Shown in pieces: positions 8,202 to 18,055 of a stretch of 64,000 nt of DNA; position 1 is the stretch's first letter; every line of letters begins with the position of its first letter. A program made the position numbers and the translations under genes. Source of the DNA: Hahella sp. KA22 (GTDB taxonomy: Bacteria; Pseudomonadota; Gammaproteobacteria; Pseudomonadales; Oleiphilaceae); contig NZ_CP035490.1 of NCBI RefSeq assembly GCF_004135205.1, forward strand, positions 5,633,501-5,697,500. The letters are read 5' to 3'. Below the pieces are notes generated by a model that saw only the letters and a program-made list of their open reading frames with translations, searched no databases and was not told the origin of the DNA.

Positions 8202-8993
8202 ATGACAGATTCAGATTACAGTTTTCGTTTCGGGGGCATCGCCCGCCTGTACGGCCAACGCGCCCTCGAGCGCTTTCGCAACGCCCATGTCTGCGTGATC
8301 GGCATTGGCGGCGTCGGCTCCTGGGCGGCGGAAGCCCTGGCCCGCTCAGGCGTGGGAACCATCACCCTGATCGATATGGACGACATCTGCGTGTCCAACA
8401 CCAACCGACAGATTCACGCTCTGCAAAACACGGTTGGGCGCAATAAAATCGAAGTCATGGCGGAACGCATCAAGGCGATCAACCCGGAATGCGACGTGCG
8501 CACTGAGTTCAAGTTCGTTACCGAGAAAAACGTGGCGGAGATGCTGGATCGTGGCTACGACTTCATCATCGACGCTATTGACAGCGTACGTCATAAATGC
8601 GCCATCATCGCCTACTGCAGACGCAACAAGATAAAGATCGTCACCGTGGGCGGCGCTGGCGGCCAAACTGACCCGACCCGCATCGAAGCCTGCGACCTGA
8701 GCCGCACCTATCACGATCCGCTGCTGGCGAAAACCCGCAAGCGCCTGCGTCAGGAATACAACTTCCCCGACAACCCGCAGCGCCGCTTTGGCGTGGAAGC
8801 GGTATTCTCCACCGAACAGCAGGTCTATCCAGATGCGGAAGGGGAAGTCTGCCAGAGCAAGCCGGGCAATATGGAGAGCACACGTCTGGACTGCGCTTCC
8901 GGCTTTGGCGCCGCCACGGCGGTCACCGCCACTTTCGGTTTTATCGCGGTGTCGCGGGTGCTGAAAAAGCTGCAGGAAAGCGCGAACAAATAA
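8202..8993 (+). CDS. tcdA: tRNA threonylcarbamoyladenosine dehydratase
   Basis: The 263-residue E1-like enzyme (CsdL/YgdL family) cyclises t6A at tRNA position 37 to ct6A using ATP. It begins MTDSDYSFRFGGIARLYGQ and has the ATP-binding GIGGVGSWAAEALARSG, DMDDICVSNTNRQIHA, the conserved CRRNKI, VGGAGGQ and the C-terminal DCASGFGAATAVTATFGF. It aligns over its whole length with E. coli TcdA as I remember it, including the FGG...RLYG start, which fixes the start codon at 8202. It is a single-gene unit behind its own promoter. Confidence 0.93.
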   Translation: MTDSDYSFRFGGIARLYGQRALERFRNAHVCVIGIGGVGSWAAEALARSGVGTITLIDMDDICVSNTNRQIHALQNTVGRNKIEVMAERIKAINPECDVRTEFKFVTEKNVAEMLDRGYDFIIDAIDSVRHKCAIIAYCRRNKIKIVTVGGAGGQTDPTRIEACDLSRTYHDPLLAKTRKRLRQEYNFPDNPQRRFGVEAVFSTEQQVYPDAEGEVCQSKPGNMESTRLDCASGFGAATAVTATFGFIAVSRVLKKLQESANK

Positions 8994-9179
8994 TCTCTCA
9001 CACGCTCCAATTTCGCCCAACAAACGGCCCTGGTCAGCGACGATGCCGAAACGTCGGCAGCCCTAGCGGTTTCCCGACGATAGCCTATGCTTAGACTATA
9101 GCGACCCTTCGACTTCCCGCAGCGGCCGGGCGCAGTCTTCCGAGCCGCGCCATAACCTCGGCGTACTGGGTTGAATGTT

Positions 9180-9947
9180 ATGAACAGACGTGTAACGACT
9201 TTTCTGGGCAGCATCATCGTGACGCTCGCCGCGACTTTCTGCGGCGCGGCGGAAACCATCACTATCAGCACCGGCGACTACTCCCCCTGGACCGTCGAAA
9301 AGTCCACCTATGGCGGCTATGTCAACCGTCTGGTGCGAGAAGCCTTCAAACGCAAAAACATTGAGGTGGAGTTTGTCTATTTGCCCTGGAAACGGGCTTA
9401 CGAGGAAGTACGCACCTTGCGCGTCCACGCCAGCTCATTCTGGTTTTTCAATGAGGAGCGCAACGCGGAGTTCTATCAGGTAGGGCCAGTGTCCTGGCAT
9501 AACGAGGTGTTCTTTCACCTCAAGTCCAACCCTATCCCTAACTGGAGCAAATTCTCCGACCTGAAACCCTACAGGATCGGCGCCACCATCGGTTATACCT
9601 ACTCCGACGAGTTTTGGAACGCAGCCCGCAGTAACGTGTTTGGGCTGGAAGAAACCGCACGCGACGACATCAATTTCCGCAAACTGCTGCGCCGCCGCAT
9701 CGACCTCTTCCCTATTGACGAAATGACCGGCTGGCGCATTGTGCGCGAGCAGTTCGACGCCGGCATGGCGGACCTGCTGACCACCCTGCCCAAGCCGCTG
9801 ACCACCACGCAGGGCTTCATTCTATTTTCCCGCGCCCATCCGGACAGCGAACGCCTTTCCTCCCTGCTGACGGCCAGCCTGGAGGAAATGGACAAGGATG
9901 GCGTCTTCGACACTTACATGGACGAAATGCTCAAAGGCAATTTTTAA
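9180..9947 (+). CDS. Periplasmic solute-binding-like protein (SBP family 3)
   Basis: This 255-residue protein starts with a signal peptide (MNRRVTTFLGSIIVTLAATFCGAAE, cleaved near residue 26) and continues with a small type II periplasmic binding fold: ITISTGDYSPWT, GGYVNRLVREAFKRKNIEVEF and LPWKRAYEEV are typical of the amino-acid-binding-like proteins found singly in aquatic gammaproteobacteria. No permease or ATPase is adjacent, so it may sense or scavenge rather than feed an ABC importer. I use the ATG at 9180; a TTG three codons earlier is possible. The ligand cannot be read from the sequence. Confidence 0.75.
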   Translation: MNRRVTTFLGSIIVTLAATFCGAAETITISTGDYSPWTVEKSTYGGYVNRLVREAFKRKNIEVEFVYLPWKRAYEEVRTLRVHASSFWFFNEERNAEFYQVGPVSWHNEVFFHLKSNPIPNWSKFSDLKPYRIGATIGYTYSDEFWNAARSNVFGLEETARDDINFRKLLRRRIDLFPIDEMTGWRIVREQFDAGMADLLTTLPKPLTTTQGFILFSRAHPDSERLSSLLTASLEEMDKDGVFDTYMDEMLKGNF

Positions 9948-9950
9948 CGC

Positions 9951-11168
9951 CTACTTCACTATCTGCTTTTTACCGCGGCCGCCTTTTTCACGCTCGCCCA
10001 GCACTTCGTTCACAGTCGGCACGGCAGTGCCTCCAAACTGCATTTCGTCCCAGGTGATCTGATCCTGAAAGTCTTCCTTGGGAATATTCGCCTGGGCGTC
10101 ATGCGGACGCACCGGTTCACTTTGCGCGTAGCGCACCACCAGATCGGAAATGGCGGTCAACGCGTCAATATGGGTGCGCTCGTAGCCATGGGTGGCGTCA
10201 GTGCCGAAGGTCACCAGCGCATGGCGGATATCATGACCCGCCTGCACCGCCGACACTGCGTCACTATAGTAGTAGCGGAACACATCGCGCTGATGGGGAA
10301 TATGATGATCCTGACACAGATGAATCAGGTGCCGGGTCAGATGCCAGTCGAATGGCCCCGAGGAATCTTTCATGGCGATGGTGACGCCATGCTCTTTAGC
10401 GTTCTGTCCTTCCGCCACCGGGCCGATATCAATGCCCACAAATTCGGTGACATCCGCTTCAATCGCGTGCCCGACGCCGGAGCCGATTTCTTCCGTCAGG
10501 GTAAAGATTGGCAGACAGTCCATGGCCAGCGGCAGATCGTTCTCCACAATGGCTTTCAGCCCCGTCAATAGCGCGGCGGTGCCTGCTTTGTTGTCCAAAT
10601 GGCGGGAGACCACGAACCCATTGGGCAGAAATTCCGGGTTGGGATCAAAGGCTACAAAGTCGCCCACGCAGATTCCAATTCTGAGGGCGTCTTCTTTGGA
10701 GTAAATACACTCGTCCACGCGGATTTCCACGTGATCCCAGGTCACCGGAAGGCGGTCCACTTCTTCGTTGTAACGGTGTCCCGCCGCATATAAAGGCAAT
10801 ACAGATCCTCTGAAACAGCCGCTGTCGCTGAAGATGGTCACGCGTGAACCTTCCGCGAAGCGGCTCGACCAATGCCCCACAGGAGTCAGACATAGGCGGC
10901 CGTTGGGCTTGATCTCACGCACCATGGCGCCGATGGTGTCCAGATGCGTCACCACCGCCCGTTGCGGCGCATTCAGTTTGCCCCGCAATCGTCCTTTGAT
11001 GGTGCCGCGCCGGGTCAACTCATAATCAATGCCCAGTTCGCTCAAACGCTCGCACACGTATACAACCGCCCCATCCGTGAAACCGGTGGGGCAAGGTATG
11101 GCCAGCAATTCGAGCAATACTTTGGTGAGGTACTCAGAGTCCAGGGTATAGCCTTTCTCTTCTATCAT
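9951..11168 (-). CDS. M42-family peptidase of the NAGGN osmolyte system
   Basis: The 405-residue metallo-aminopeptidase-like protein belongs to the M42 branch found with N-acetylglutaminylglutamine amide genes. Metal and catalytic residues are visible in VTHLDTIGAMV, SRHLDNKAGTAAL, LTEEIGSG, GIDIGP and the late His in TDATHGYERTHIDAL. It may turn over NAGGN or related peptides. The ATG at 11168 is preferred over one at 11189 because AGAGG stands seven bases upstream of it and lies just beyond the ngg stop, ten bases away. It is the last gene of the asnO-ngg-peptidase operon, the same order I know from Pseudomonas aeruginosa. Confidence 0.88.
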   Translation of the reverse strand: MIEEKGYTLDSEYLTKVLLELLAIPCPTGFTDGAVVYVCERLSELGIDYELTRRGTIKGRLRGKLNAPQRAVVTHLDTIGAMVREIKPNGRLCLTPVGHWSSRFAEGSRVTIFSDSGCFRGSVLPLYAAGHRYNEEVDRLPVTWDHVEIRVDECIYSKEDALRIGICVGDFVAFDPNPEFLPNGFVVSRHLDNKAGTAALLTGLKAIVENDLPLAMDCLPIFTLTEEIGSGVGHAIEADVTEFVGIDIGPVAEGQNAKEHGVTIAMKDSSGPFDWHLTRHLIHLCQDHHIPHQRDVFRYYYSDAVSAVQAGHDIRHALVTFGTDATHGYERTHIDALTAISDLVVRYAQSEPVRPHDAQANIPKEDFQDQITWDEMQFGGTAVPTVNEVLGEREKGGRGKKQIVK

Positions 11169-11178
11169 AACTTCGCCT

Positions 11179-12939
11179 CTAAGATGCATGTCGTACGCTC
11201 CGCGTCAGCGGGAACAGCAAATCGATAAAACGTTGCGCCGTTGGCTGGGGCGCGTGATTCTCCAGCCCCGGGCGTTCATTAGCTTCAATAATGACGTAAT
11301 CCGGCGAGGTGTGGTCCTTGACGATGAAGTCCATACCCACCACCGGAATCTGTAGCGCTCTGGCGGCTTCTTCCGCCGCCGCGCGCAGTTCGGGATGCAG
11401 ATCATCGGTGACGTCAATCAGCGTACCGCCGGTATGCAGGTTGGCGGTGCGCCGTACAAACAGGTGCGCTTCTACTGGCAACACGCTGTCCCAGTCATAA
11501 CCCGCCTCGCGAATACAGCGTTCGGTTTCCGCATCCATGGGTATCTGACTTTCACCGCCTGTCGCCGCGGCGCGCCGACGGCTTTGCTTTTCCACCAGCG
11601 TGCGAATGGAGTCGCGTCCGTTGCCGTAGATCTCCGCTGGACGACGAATCGCCGCCGCCACAGTGTCGAAATCAATCACCACCACCCGCAGGTCGAATCC
11701 GGGATGGTAGGTTTCCAGCAGAACAGAGGAGGAAACACTCTCCGCTTTATTGATCGCGGCGTGCAGGTCGTCCACATTGCGGATATCCACGGAAATGCCT
11801 TTACCCTGCTCGCTATCCAGGGGCTTCACCACCACCGCTCCGTGATCGGCGAGAAACTCTTCCGCCTGCTCCCGCGAGTCATACAGTTGATAAATCGGCG
11901 TGCGCAACCCGGCGCGGGCGCAGGTGCGGTGTGTCAGCATCTTGTTCTGACACAGGGACATAGTCAGCGCTGTCGTCATGTCAGTGAGAGACTCATGGCA
12001 ACGTATGCGGCGACCGCCAAAGCTCAAGGTGAACAGGTTGTTGACTTCATCGTCGATCACCACCTCAATGCCCCTGCGCATGGCTTCGTTAACGATGATT
12101 TTGGCGTAAGGATTCAGCTTCGCGGAGGGCTCCGGCCCAACAAACAACTTCTCATTGATGGCGTTTTTCTTTTTGAGCGCAAAGGTGCGTATCGCCTGAA
12201 ACCCGAGCTTTTCGTATAGCGCCTTGGCTTCATAATTGTCATGCAGCACGCTAAGGTCCATGTACTGGCATTCCCGCGTCTGAAAGTATTCCGCCAGATA
12301 GCGCACCAGCGCTTCGCCGACCCCGGGAGTCTTGCTGTCCGGGGACACCGCCAGGCACCACAGGCTGGAGCCCTTGCTGGGATCGCCAAAAGCCTTAATG
12401 TGGTTTACCCCCATCACGGTGCCGATGATCTTGCCGCTGCCCAGCGCCTCCGCCACCAAATAGACAACATCTTTGGAATGACGATGCGCGAGAACATGAT
12501 CCACAGGTGCACAGACCATTTTTCTCTGGGTGAAAATCGCATTCAGCGCTTCCACATCCGCCGTGCTGCTGGCGCGTCTGACGGTGACGCCAGGCAGAGC
12601 CCGAGTGCGCGGACGATACTGACTCATCCACAAGCGCATGGTGTCGGAGGGGTCAAGAAACAGCGACTGCGGCGCATGACTCAGCACCACATGTGGGTCC
12701 GCGACATAGAGCGCGATATCGCGATCGCCGGTGGATTCTTCCGTCAGACTCTTCGCCAGCTCTTTCGGGCTTTCGAATGTATTCGCCAGCAGCAGTCGCC
12801 CCCAACCGCAGTGAACGCTCACATTCCTGGGAGCGTCCGCGTCCGCGTCCGCGCGTATGTGTTCCGCCTGCATGGATTCGTATGACGGCATTTGTTTGCG
12901 CAACATCCTTTCATGATGATGGCGGGGTGTAATAGCCAT
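11179..12939 (-). CDS. ngg: N-acetylglutaminylglutamine synthetase (GNAT-ATP-grasp fusion)
   Basis: This 586-residue bifunctional enzyme makes the dipeptide core of the osmoprotectant NAGGN. A GNAT acetyltransferase domain occupies about residues 115-270 (DLSVLHDNYEAKALYEKLGF) and an ATP-grasp ligase domain about 300-580 (VVKPLDSEQGKGISVDI, VPVVGMDFIVKD, VIIEANERPG). The ATG at 12939 has AAAGGTTAC upstream and begins MAITPRHHHERMLRKQMPS; the open frame extends further into asnO but without a better start. Between asnO and ngg there are 85 bases. NAGGN accumulates under osmotic stress in Pseudomonas and Sinorhizobium. Confidence 0.9.
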   Translation of the reverse strand: MAITPRHHHERMLRKQMPSYESMQAEHIRADADADAPRNVSVHCGWGRLLLANTFESPKELAKSLTEESTGDRDIALYVADPHVVLSHAPQSLFLDPSDTMRLWMSQYRPRTRALPGVTVRRASSTADVEALNAIFTQRKMVCAPVDHVLAHRHSKDVVYLVAEALGSGKIIGTVMGVNHIKAFGDPSKGSSLWCLAVSPDSKTPGVGEALVRYLAEYFQTRECQYMDLSVLHDNYEAKALYEKLGFQAIRTFALKKKNAINEKLFVGPEPSAKLNPYAKIIVNEAMRRGIEVVIDDEVNNLFTLSFGGRRIRCHESLTDMTTALTMSLCQNKMLTHRTCARAGLRTPIYQLYDSREQAEEFLADHGAVVVKPLDSEQGKGISVDIRNVDDLHAAINKAESVSSSVLLETYHPGFDLRVVVIDFDTVAAAIRRPAEIYGNGRDSIRTLVEKQSRRRAAATGGESQIPMDAETERCIREAGYDWDSVLPVEAHLFVRRTANLHTGGTLIDVTDDLHPELRAAAEEAARALQIPVVGMDFIVKDHTSPDYVIIEANERPGLENHAPQPTAQRFIDLLFPLTRSVRHAS

Positions 12940-13024
12940 ATTGGTGTAACCTTTTCGTGCCTGAGGTTGCTTAGCGCAGCGCCGGTGTGACGCTGCGGGC
13001 TTCACGGCTGAATAATGCTTACCG

Positions 13025-14797
13025 TTATAAATTGTGGCGCTGCAGCCAGAGCTCCAGCAGGCCAAGCTGCCAGAGTTTGGAGCCGCGCAACGGCGTAATG
13101 TGCATATCGGGCGACAACAACAGGTTGTCCACATACGCCTGATCAAACAGGCCGCGCTCCCGTGCGCTTTGCGTGGACAGGGCTTCCTTCACCCATTCCA
13201 GAATGGTTCCGCGCAGATACTTCAGCGCAGGCACCGGAAAATAGCCTTTGGGGCGATCAATCACTTGAGAGGGAATCACGCGGCGCGCGGCTTCCTTCAA
13301 AATCCATTTGCCTTCATCTCTGACCTTCAATGGCGACGGGATACGCGCGGCCAGTTCCACCAGTTCGTGATCGAGGAACGGCACCCGAGCTTCCAATCCA
13401 GCGGACATGGTCATGTTATCCACCCGCTTCACCGGGTCATCCACTAACATGACGCTCATATCCAGACGCAACGCCTTGTCCACCGGATCGTTGGCGCCGG
13501 GACGCAGGAAGTGCTGCTTGACGAATTCGCCGGCGTAATCCGGCGCTATCCAGCGAGGCTGCACTGTCTGCTTGTACTCCTCATAACTGCGGTCAAAAAA
13601 CGCTTCGCGATAACAGGCATAGGGATCTTGCGCGCCGACCAGAGGCGGATACCAGTGATAGCCGCCGAACACTTCGTCGGCGCCCTGCCCGCTCTGCACC
13701 ACGCGGCAGTACTTGCTGACTTCCTGGGACAACAGATAAAACGCCACGCAATCGTGGCTCACCATCGGTTCCGACATAGCGTCGATGGCCTTTGGCAAGG
13801 CTGAAAACATGCGGTCCGAAGCGATCTGAATCTTGTGGTGACGAGTGCTGAAATGATTGGCGATGATATCGGAATAGTGGAACTCATCCCCTTCTTCCCC
13901 ACCAACCGCTTCGAAGCCGATGGAGAAAGTCTGAAACCCGTCCGGAACCACTTCCGCCAGCAATCCGACCAGCAGACTGCTATCGACGCCGCCGGAAAGC
14001 AGCACGCCGACCTCAACCGCCGCGTTATTGCGACGGCGCACGGATGCAAACAAGGCCTCTAACAGACGATCGCGCCAATCATCCGCAGTCAACGTCTCGT
14101 CGCCGGGCTGCATACCGAAAGCAAGACTCCAGTAGCTGCCCGTGTTGATGTTTCCGGTTTTATCCAGCTCCATCCAGGTTCCCGGCTGTACTTTGTAGAT
14201 GCCTTCAAAAATCGTATCAGGCGCCGGTGTGACGGAGTGAAAGTTGAGATACATGTTCAACGCTTTGGGGTTGATCCGCGCGTTGAAGTCCGACGCTTTC
14301 GCCAGCGCCGGCATAAATGAGGAGAAACGCAACGCCTTGGCGTCATGTTGAAAATACAGCGGCTTGATGCCGAGGCGATCGCGGGCCAGCATCGTTTTAC
14401 CACTGTCGCGCTCCCAAACAGCCAGCGCAAACATCCCGTTGAACCGGGTCAGGCAATCCTTGCCCCATGCGTGATAGGCCTTCAACACCACTTCCGTATC
14501 GCCGTCAGAGTAAAATGTATAACCCCGGCCTTCCAATTCCGCGCGCAATTCCCGGTGATTGTAGATAGCGCCATTGAACACCAGCGCCAACCCCAAAGCA
14601 GGGTCGTACAGCGGCTGCTGGGATGCGTCGGAGAGGTCCATGATTTTCAGGCGCCGGTGGCCGAATGCGATATTGTTCTGAACAAAGACACCTTCCGCGT
14701 CCGGGCCGCGTGGGGTTTGAATGTCGTTGGCGTGACGGATGAAATTTAAATCGGGCGAGTGGTTGTCGAAGCGGATCTCTCCGCATATGCCACACAT
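13025..14797 (-). CDS. asnO: N-acetylglutaminylglutamine amidotransferase (asparagine synthase-like)
   Basis: The 590-residue protein has the class II glutamine amidotransferase domain with Cys2 nucleophile (MCGICGEIRF) and RRLKIMD, then an AsnB-type synthetase domain with the PP-loop LLSGGVDSSLLVG and the later GQGADEVFGGYHWY. Together with ngg it converts the acetylated dipeptide to its amide, N-acetylglutaminylglutamine amide. Biosynthetic AsnB is excluded by the neighbours, which are the two other NAGGN genes. AAGGAG lies five to six bases before the ATG. The promoter candidate upstream overlaps a palindrome shared with the divergent marR gene. Confidence 0.9.
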   Translation of the reverse strand: MCGICGEIRFDNHSPDLNFIRHANDIQTPRGPDAEGVFVQNNIAFGHRRLKIMDLSDASQQPLYDPALGLALVFNGAIYNHRELRAELEGRGYTFYSDGDTEVVLKAYHAWGKDCLTRFNGMFALAVWERDSGKTMLARDRLGIKPLYFQHDAKALRFSSFMPALAKASDFNARINPKALNMYLNFHSVTPAPDTIFEGIYKVQPGTWMELDKTGNINTGSYWSLAFGMQPGDETLTADDWRDRLLEALFASVRRRNNAAVEVGVLLSGGVDSSLLVGLLAEVVPDGFQTFSIGFEAVGGEEGDEFHYSDIIANHFSTRHHKIQIASDRMFSALPKAIDAMSEPMVSHDCVAFYLLSQEVSKYCRVVQSGQGADEVFGGYHWYPPLVGAQDPYACYREAFFDRSYEEYKQTVQPRWIAPDYAGEFVKQHFLRPGANDPVDKALRLDMSVMLVDDPVKRVDNMTMSAGLEARVPFLDHELVELAARIPSPLKVRDEGKWILKEAARRVIPSQVIDRPKGYFPVPALKYLRGTILEWVKEALSTQSARERGLFDQAYVDNLLLSPDMHITPLRGSKLWQLGLLELWLQRHNL

Positions 14798-14834
14798 AAG
14801 AACTCCTTGGTTTGTTCATACATATAGCTGATCA

Positions 14835-14863
14835 ATATTAGCACACATTTACTTTGACAACAA
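14835..14863 (-). promoter_or_regulatory. Sigma-70 promoter candidate for the NAGGN operon
   Basis: On the minus strand TTGTTG and TAATAT are separated by 17 bases. A transcript would begin near 14828, leaving a leader of about 30 bases that contains the AAGGAG of asnO. The -35 element sits inside the palindrome at 14849-14868. Confidence 0.6.
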
Positions 14864-14868
14864 AGTAA
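14849..14868. promoter_or_regulatory. Candidate MarR operator palindrome
   Basis: TTACTTTG-ACAA-CAAAGTAA is a perfect 8-base inverted repeat with a 4-base centre, lying between asnO and the divergent marR gene. Its size suits a winged-helix MarR dimer. It covers the -35 of the NAGGN promoter, so occupancy should repress. Confidence 0.55.
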
Positions 14869-15011
14869 CTGATATGCGCGAAACCTCCTATACTTCTGTT
14901 TTTAGGTAATTTTAAAATTTTGTCATGTAATATTTATGTCACAAATTAAAAGGTGGATAGCCCAACAAGTATGAAGGATAATATGAGTTTTTCCATTGAT
15001 GTAATTTACCC

Positions 15012-15479
15012 ATGACTCGACACGATGAAGTATTGGTCCTGATACGAAGGATTATTCGTGCAGCGGACCTACGCTCCAAGCAATTGGGCAAAGAAACCGG
15101 ACTCACCGCGCCGCAGTTATTAATTCTTCGTTCCATCGGCGACTCCCGAAACACAACGATGAGCCAGGTCGCGCAGAACATCAGTCTGAGCCAGGCGACG
15201 GTCACCAGTATCGTTGACCGCCTGGAAAAGAAAAATCTGGTGGCGCGTATTCGCGACTCGGTAGACAAACGGCGCATTTATCTGGTGCTGACGGATGAAG
15301 GCAAAGAAGTGCTGGCGGGCGCCCCCCGGCCGCTGCAGGAGCTGTTCACCTCCCGCTTCGACAACCTGCCGGAGTGGGAGCAATATCTGATCCTGGCCAG
15401 CCTCGCCAAAGTCGCGGACATGATGGACGCCACTGATATCGACGCATCGCCGTTGCTGGCGGTGGGCTCCGTCACCTAA
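15012..15479 (+). CDS. MarR-family transcriptional regulator
   Basis: The 155-residue protein has the MarR winged helix-turn-helix: LTAPQLLILRSIGDS, MSQVAQNISLSQATVTSIVDRLEKKNLV (recognition region about residues 55-85) and the wing RDSVDKRRIYLVLTDEGK. It is divergent from the NAGGN operon, the same arrangement remembered from P. aeruginosa, so it probably controls osmolyte synthesis. What ligand or stress it senses is not visible. A terminator follows the stop within 60 bases. Confidence 0.88.
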   Translation: MTRHDEVLVLIRRIIRAADLRSKQLGKETGLTAPQLLILRSIGDSRNTTMSQVAQNISLSQATVTSIVDRLEKKNLVARIRDSVDKRRIYLVLTDEGKEVLAGAPRPLQELFTSRFDNLPEWEQYLILASLAKVADMMDATDIDASPLLAVGSVT

Positions 15480-15511
15480 GGCGGGACGCAAGAGGCATTT
15501 GCCTGAAAACG

Positions 15512-15540
15512 AAAACGCCCGGCTTCAGACCGGGCGTTTT
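15512..15540. terminator. Bidirectional terminator between marR and glcB
   Basis: AAAACGCCCGG / CCGGGCGTTTT around a short loop gives a GC-rich stem with a T-run in both orientations, serving the convergent marR and glcB genes. Confidence 0.85.
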
Positions 15541-15558
15541 GCATTCAGCGTTACAGGA

Positions 15559-17733
15559 TCAACCGCCGAATTTGGCTTTCGCCTTGCGACGATAGGCGTG
15601 CAGTAGCGGCTCGGTATAACCGTTAGGCTGTTCGCAACCTTTCAGCACCAGGTCGCAAGCGGCTTGAAACGCCACACTGTCGTCAAAATTCGGAGCCATA
15701 TTGCGGTAACTGGGGTCGCCGGCGTTCTGACTGTCTACAATCGCCGCCATGCGCTGCATGGTTTCCAGCACCTGCTCTTTCGAGCAAACGCCATGACGCA
15801 GCCAGTTAGCGATATGCTGACTGGAAATCCGCAGCGTCGCGCGGTCTTCCATCAAGCCCACGTCGTTAATATCAGGCACTTTGGAACAACCCACGCCCTG
15901 ATCGACCCAGCGCACCACATAGCCCAATATGCCCTGCGCGTTGTTATCCAGCTCCTGCTGAATGTCCTGCGCGGACAAAGCCTGATCGCCCAGTAAGGGA
16001 ATGGTCAGGATATCATCTAGAGACGCGCGGGTACGGGAAGCAATCTCCTCCTGACGCGCCGCCACGTTCACCTTGTGATAATGCAAGGCGTGCAGAGTCG
16101 CCGCAGTGGGAGACGGCACCCAGGCGCAATTCGCGCCCGCTTGCGGGTGGCCAATTTTGGCCTGAAGCATCTGCGCCATTTCGTCGGGAATCGGCCACAT
16201 GCCTTTGCCGATTTGCGCCTTGCCTTTCAGACCCACCGCCAGACCGGTATCCACGTTCCAGTCTTCATAAGCGTTGATCCAGGGCTGCTGTTTCATCGTA
16301 GACTTACGCACTACAGGGCCCGCTTCCATACTGGTGTGGATTTCGTCGCCTGTGCGGTCCAAGAAGCCGGTATTGATGAACACCACCCGGTCCGCCGCCG
16401 CTTTGATGCACGCCTTCAGATTAATAGTCGTGCGACGCTCTTCGTCCATGATGCCGACTTTCAGAGTGAAGCGCGGCAGTCCCAGAGCATCCTCGATACG
16501 GGCGAACAGATCGTTGGTGAACGTCACCTCTTCCGGGCCATGCATCTTCGGTTTAACGATATAGACGCTGCCGGTCTTGCTGTTGCGCAAAGGGCCTTCG
16601 CCTTTTAGATCGTGAATGGCGATCAGCGACGTCATCATGCCATCCAGAATGCCTTCTGGAATTTCTTCGCCATTGCTGTCAAGCACGGCGTCGATCGTCA
16701 TCAAATGACCGACGTTGCGCACGAACAACAGACTGCGCCCAGGCAGGCTGAAACGCTCGCCATTCGGGGCGATGTATTCGCGGTCAGCGTGCAAAGTACG
16801 AGTAACGGGTTTACCGCCCTTGTCGAAAGTTTCCGCCAGGTCGCCCTTCATCAGGCCCAGCCAGTTGCCGTACGCTACCACTTTGTCTTCCCCGTCCACC
16901 GCGGCCACAGAATCTTCACAGTCCTGAATAGTGGTTAAAGCAGCTTCCATCAAAACATCTTTGACGCCGGCGGGATCGGTTTTGCCGATAGGGCTGTTAG
17001 CATCAATCTGTATCTCGAAGCGCAAACCATTGTTTTGCAGCAGAAGGCCTTTAGGCGAGGAGGGTTCGCCGACGTAGCCGGCCAGTTTGCTTTCATCCAA
17101 CAGGCCGACGCTGGAGCCGGACTGCAGTTTCACCGCCAGACGTCCGTTCTCCACGCTGTAGCCGACGGCGTCCTTGTGACTGCCGGAGGCCAAGGGCGCA
17201 GCTTCGTCCAGAAACTTCCGGGCGAACTCGATGACCATGGCGCCGCGCACCGGATTGTAGCCTTTGCCTTTCTCCGCGCCGTTTTCTTCGGAGATGACAT
17301 CGGTACCGTACAACGCATCGTACAGGCTGCCCCAGCGCGCATTGGCGGCATTCAGGGCGAAGCGGGCGTTCATTACCGGCACAACCAGCTGCGGACCGGC
17401 CATGGTGGCGATTTCCGGGTCCACATTGGCGGTGGCGATCTGGAAGTCTTCCGCTTCCGCCGCCAGATAACCGATGTCTTGTAGAAATGTTTTATAGGCC
17501 GACAGATCGACCTTACCTGGGTTCTCGCGGTGCCAGGCGTCGATCTGCGCCTGCATCTCATCGCGTTTTTTCAATAACGCCTTGTTTCTGGGAGCCATTT
17601 CATTAATAACGGCTTCCAGCTCGGACCAGAACTTATCCGCAGAAACGCCAGTTCCGGGGATCGCTTTTTCATTCACGAAGTCGTACAGAACCTTAGCGAC
17701 CTGTAAGCCGCCTACTTGTACTCTATCTGTCAT
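15559..17733 (-). CDS. glcB: Malate synthase G
   Basis: The 724-residue enzyme condenses glyoxylate with acetyl-CoA to malate. Diagnostic segments include [21 protein letters not shown] near the C-terminus (written here in part), [25 protein letters not shown] with the catalytic region, [19 protein letters not shown], and [18 protein letters not shown]. The length equals E. coli GlcB. I use the ATG at 17733 ([13 protein letters not shown]) with GAGG upstream; an earlier frame extension has no support. It is a single-gene unit here, separate from any glycolate oxidase operon, although the FAD-linked dehydrogenase at 23.6 kb is GlcD-related. Confidence 0.93.
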   Translation of the reverse strand: MTDRVQVGGLQVAKVLYDFVNEKAIPGTGVSADKFWSELEAVINEMAPRNKALLKKRDEMQAQIDAWHRENPGKVDLSAYKTFLQDIGYLAAEAEDFQIATANVDPEIATMAGPQLVVPVMNARFALNAANARWGSLYDALYGTDVISEENGAEKGKGYNPVRGAMVIEFARKFLDEAAPLASGSHKDAVGYSVENGRLAVKLQSGSSVGLLDESKLAGYVGEPSSPKGLLLQNNGLRFEIQIDANSPIGKTDPAGVKDVLMEAALTTIQDCEDSVAAVDGEDKVVAYGNWLGLMKGDLAETFDKGGKPVTRTLHADREYIAPNGERFSLPGRSLLFVRNVGHLMTIDAVLDSNGEEIPEGILDGMMTSLIAIHDLKGEGPLRNSKTGSVYIVKPKMHGPEEVTFTNDLFARIEDALGLPRFTLKVGIMDEERRTTINLKACIKAAADRVVFINTGFLDRTGDEIHTSMEAGPVVRKSTMKQQPWINAYEDWNVDTGLAVGLKGKAQIGKGMWPIPDEMAQMLQAKIGHPQAGANCAWVPSPTAATLHALHYHKVNVAARQEEIASRTRASLDDILTIPLLGDQALSAQDIQQELDNNAQGILGYVVRWVDQGVGCSKVPDINDVGLMEDRATLRISSQHIANWLRHGVCSKEQVLETMQRMAAIVDSQNAGDPSYRNMAPNFDDSVAFQAACDLVLKGCEQPNGYTEPLLHAYRRKAKAKFGG

Positions 17734-18008
17734 AGTAAGCCTCAACACACTCTCTTGTGGTTTCCTGAATCCCTTCGCGCGTCGACAGACCTGTGCGACA
17801 TGATGCCGCAAAGGTCGCCGCAGACGCTTCATTACGGGTCCCCATCCGTTCCGAAGCAGGCGAAGAGCGCGTCATTTTACGTGAAAATACGTAGATAATC
17901 ATGTGCAAAAGATTACTAGCAAAATTACGGCCCAGGTAATCGGGCGTAAGGATTAAACTGCCGCCGCAGAAAGGTCCGGTGAAAATCTGCGTATCACCGA
18001 TGCAAACC

Positions 18009-18044
18009 TATATAGATACATATATAGATACATATATAGATAGA
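18009..18044 (+). repeat. Tandem repeat, three copies of a 12-base AT-rich unit
   Basis: TATATAGATACA occurs twice exactly and a third time as TATATAGATAGA, in direct succession, followed by TAGAAGGAGGG. It is the only short tandem repeat of this kind I noticed in the window. Confidence 0.85.
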
Positions 18045-18055
18045 TAGAAGGAGGG

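Noticed and set aside
9951-11168. Ordinary M42 glucanase or aminopeptidase unrelated to osmolytes
   Set aside because: Its place as third gene after asnO and ngg is the recognised NAGGN cluster order, so the specialised branch is preferred.
11395-12885. Two plus-strand frames over the ngg gene
   Set aside because: Antisense to a gene with clear ATP-grasp and GNAT motifs; no start signals.
13025-14797. Housekeeping asparagine synthetase AsnB
   Set aside because: Domain content is the same, but the operon with ngg and the M42 peptidase identifies the NAGGN amidotransferase.
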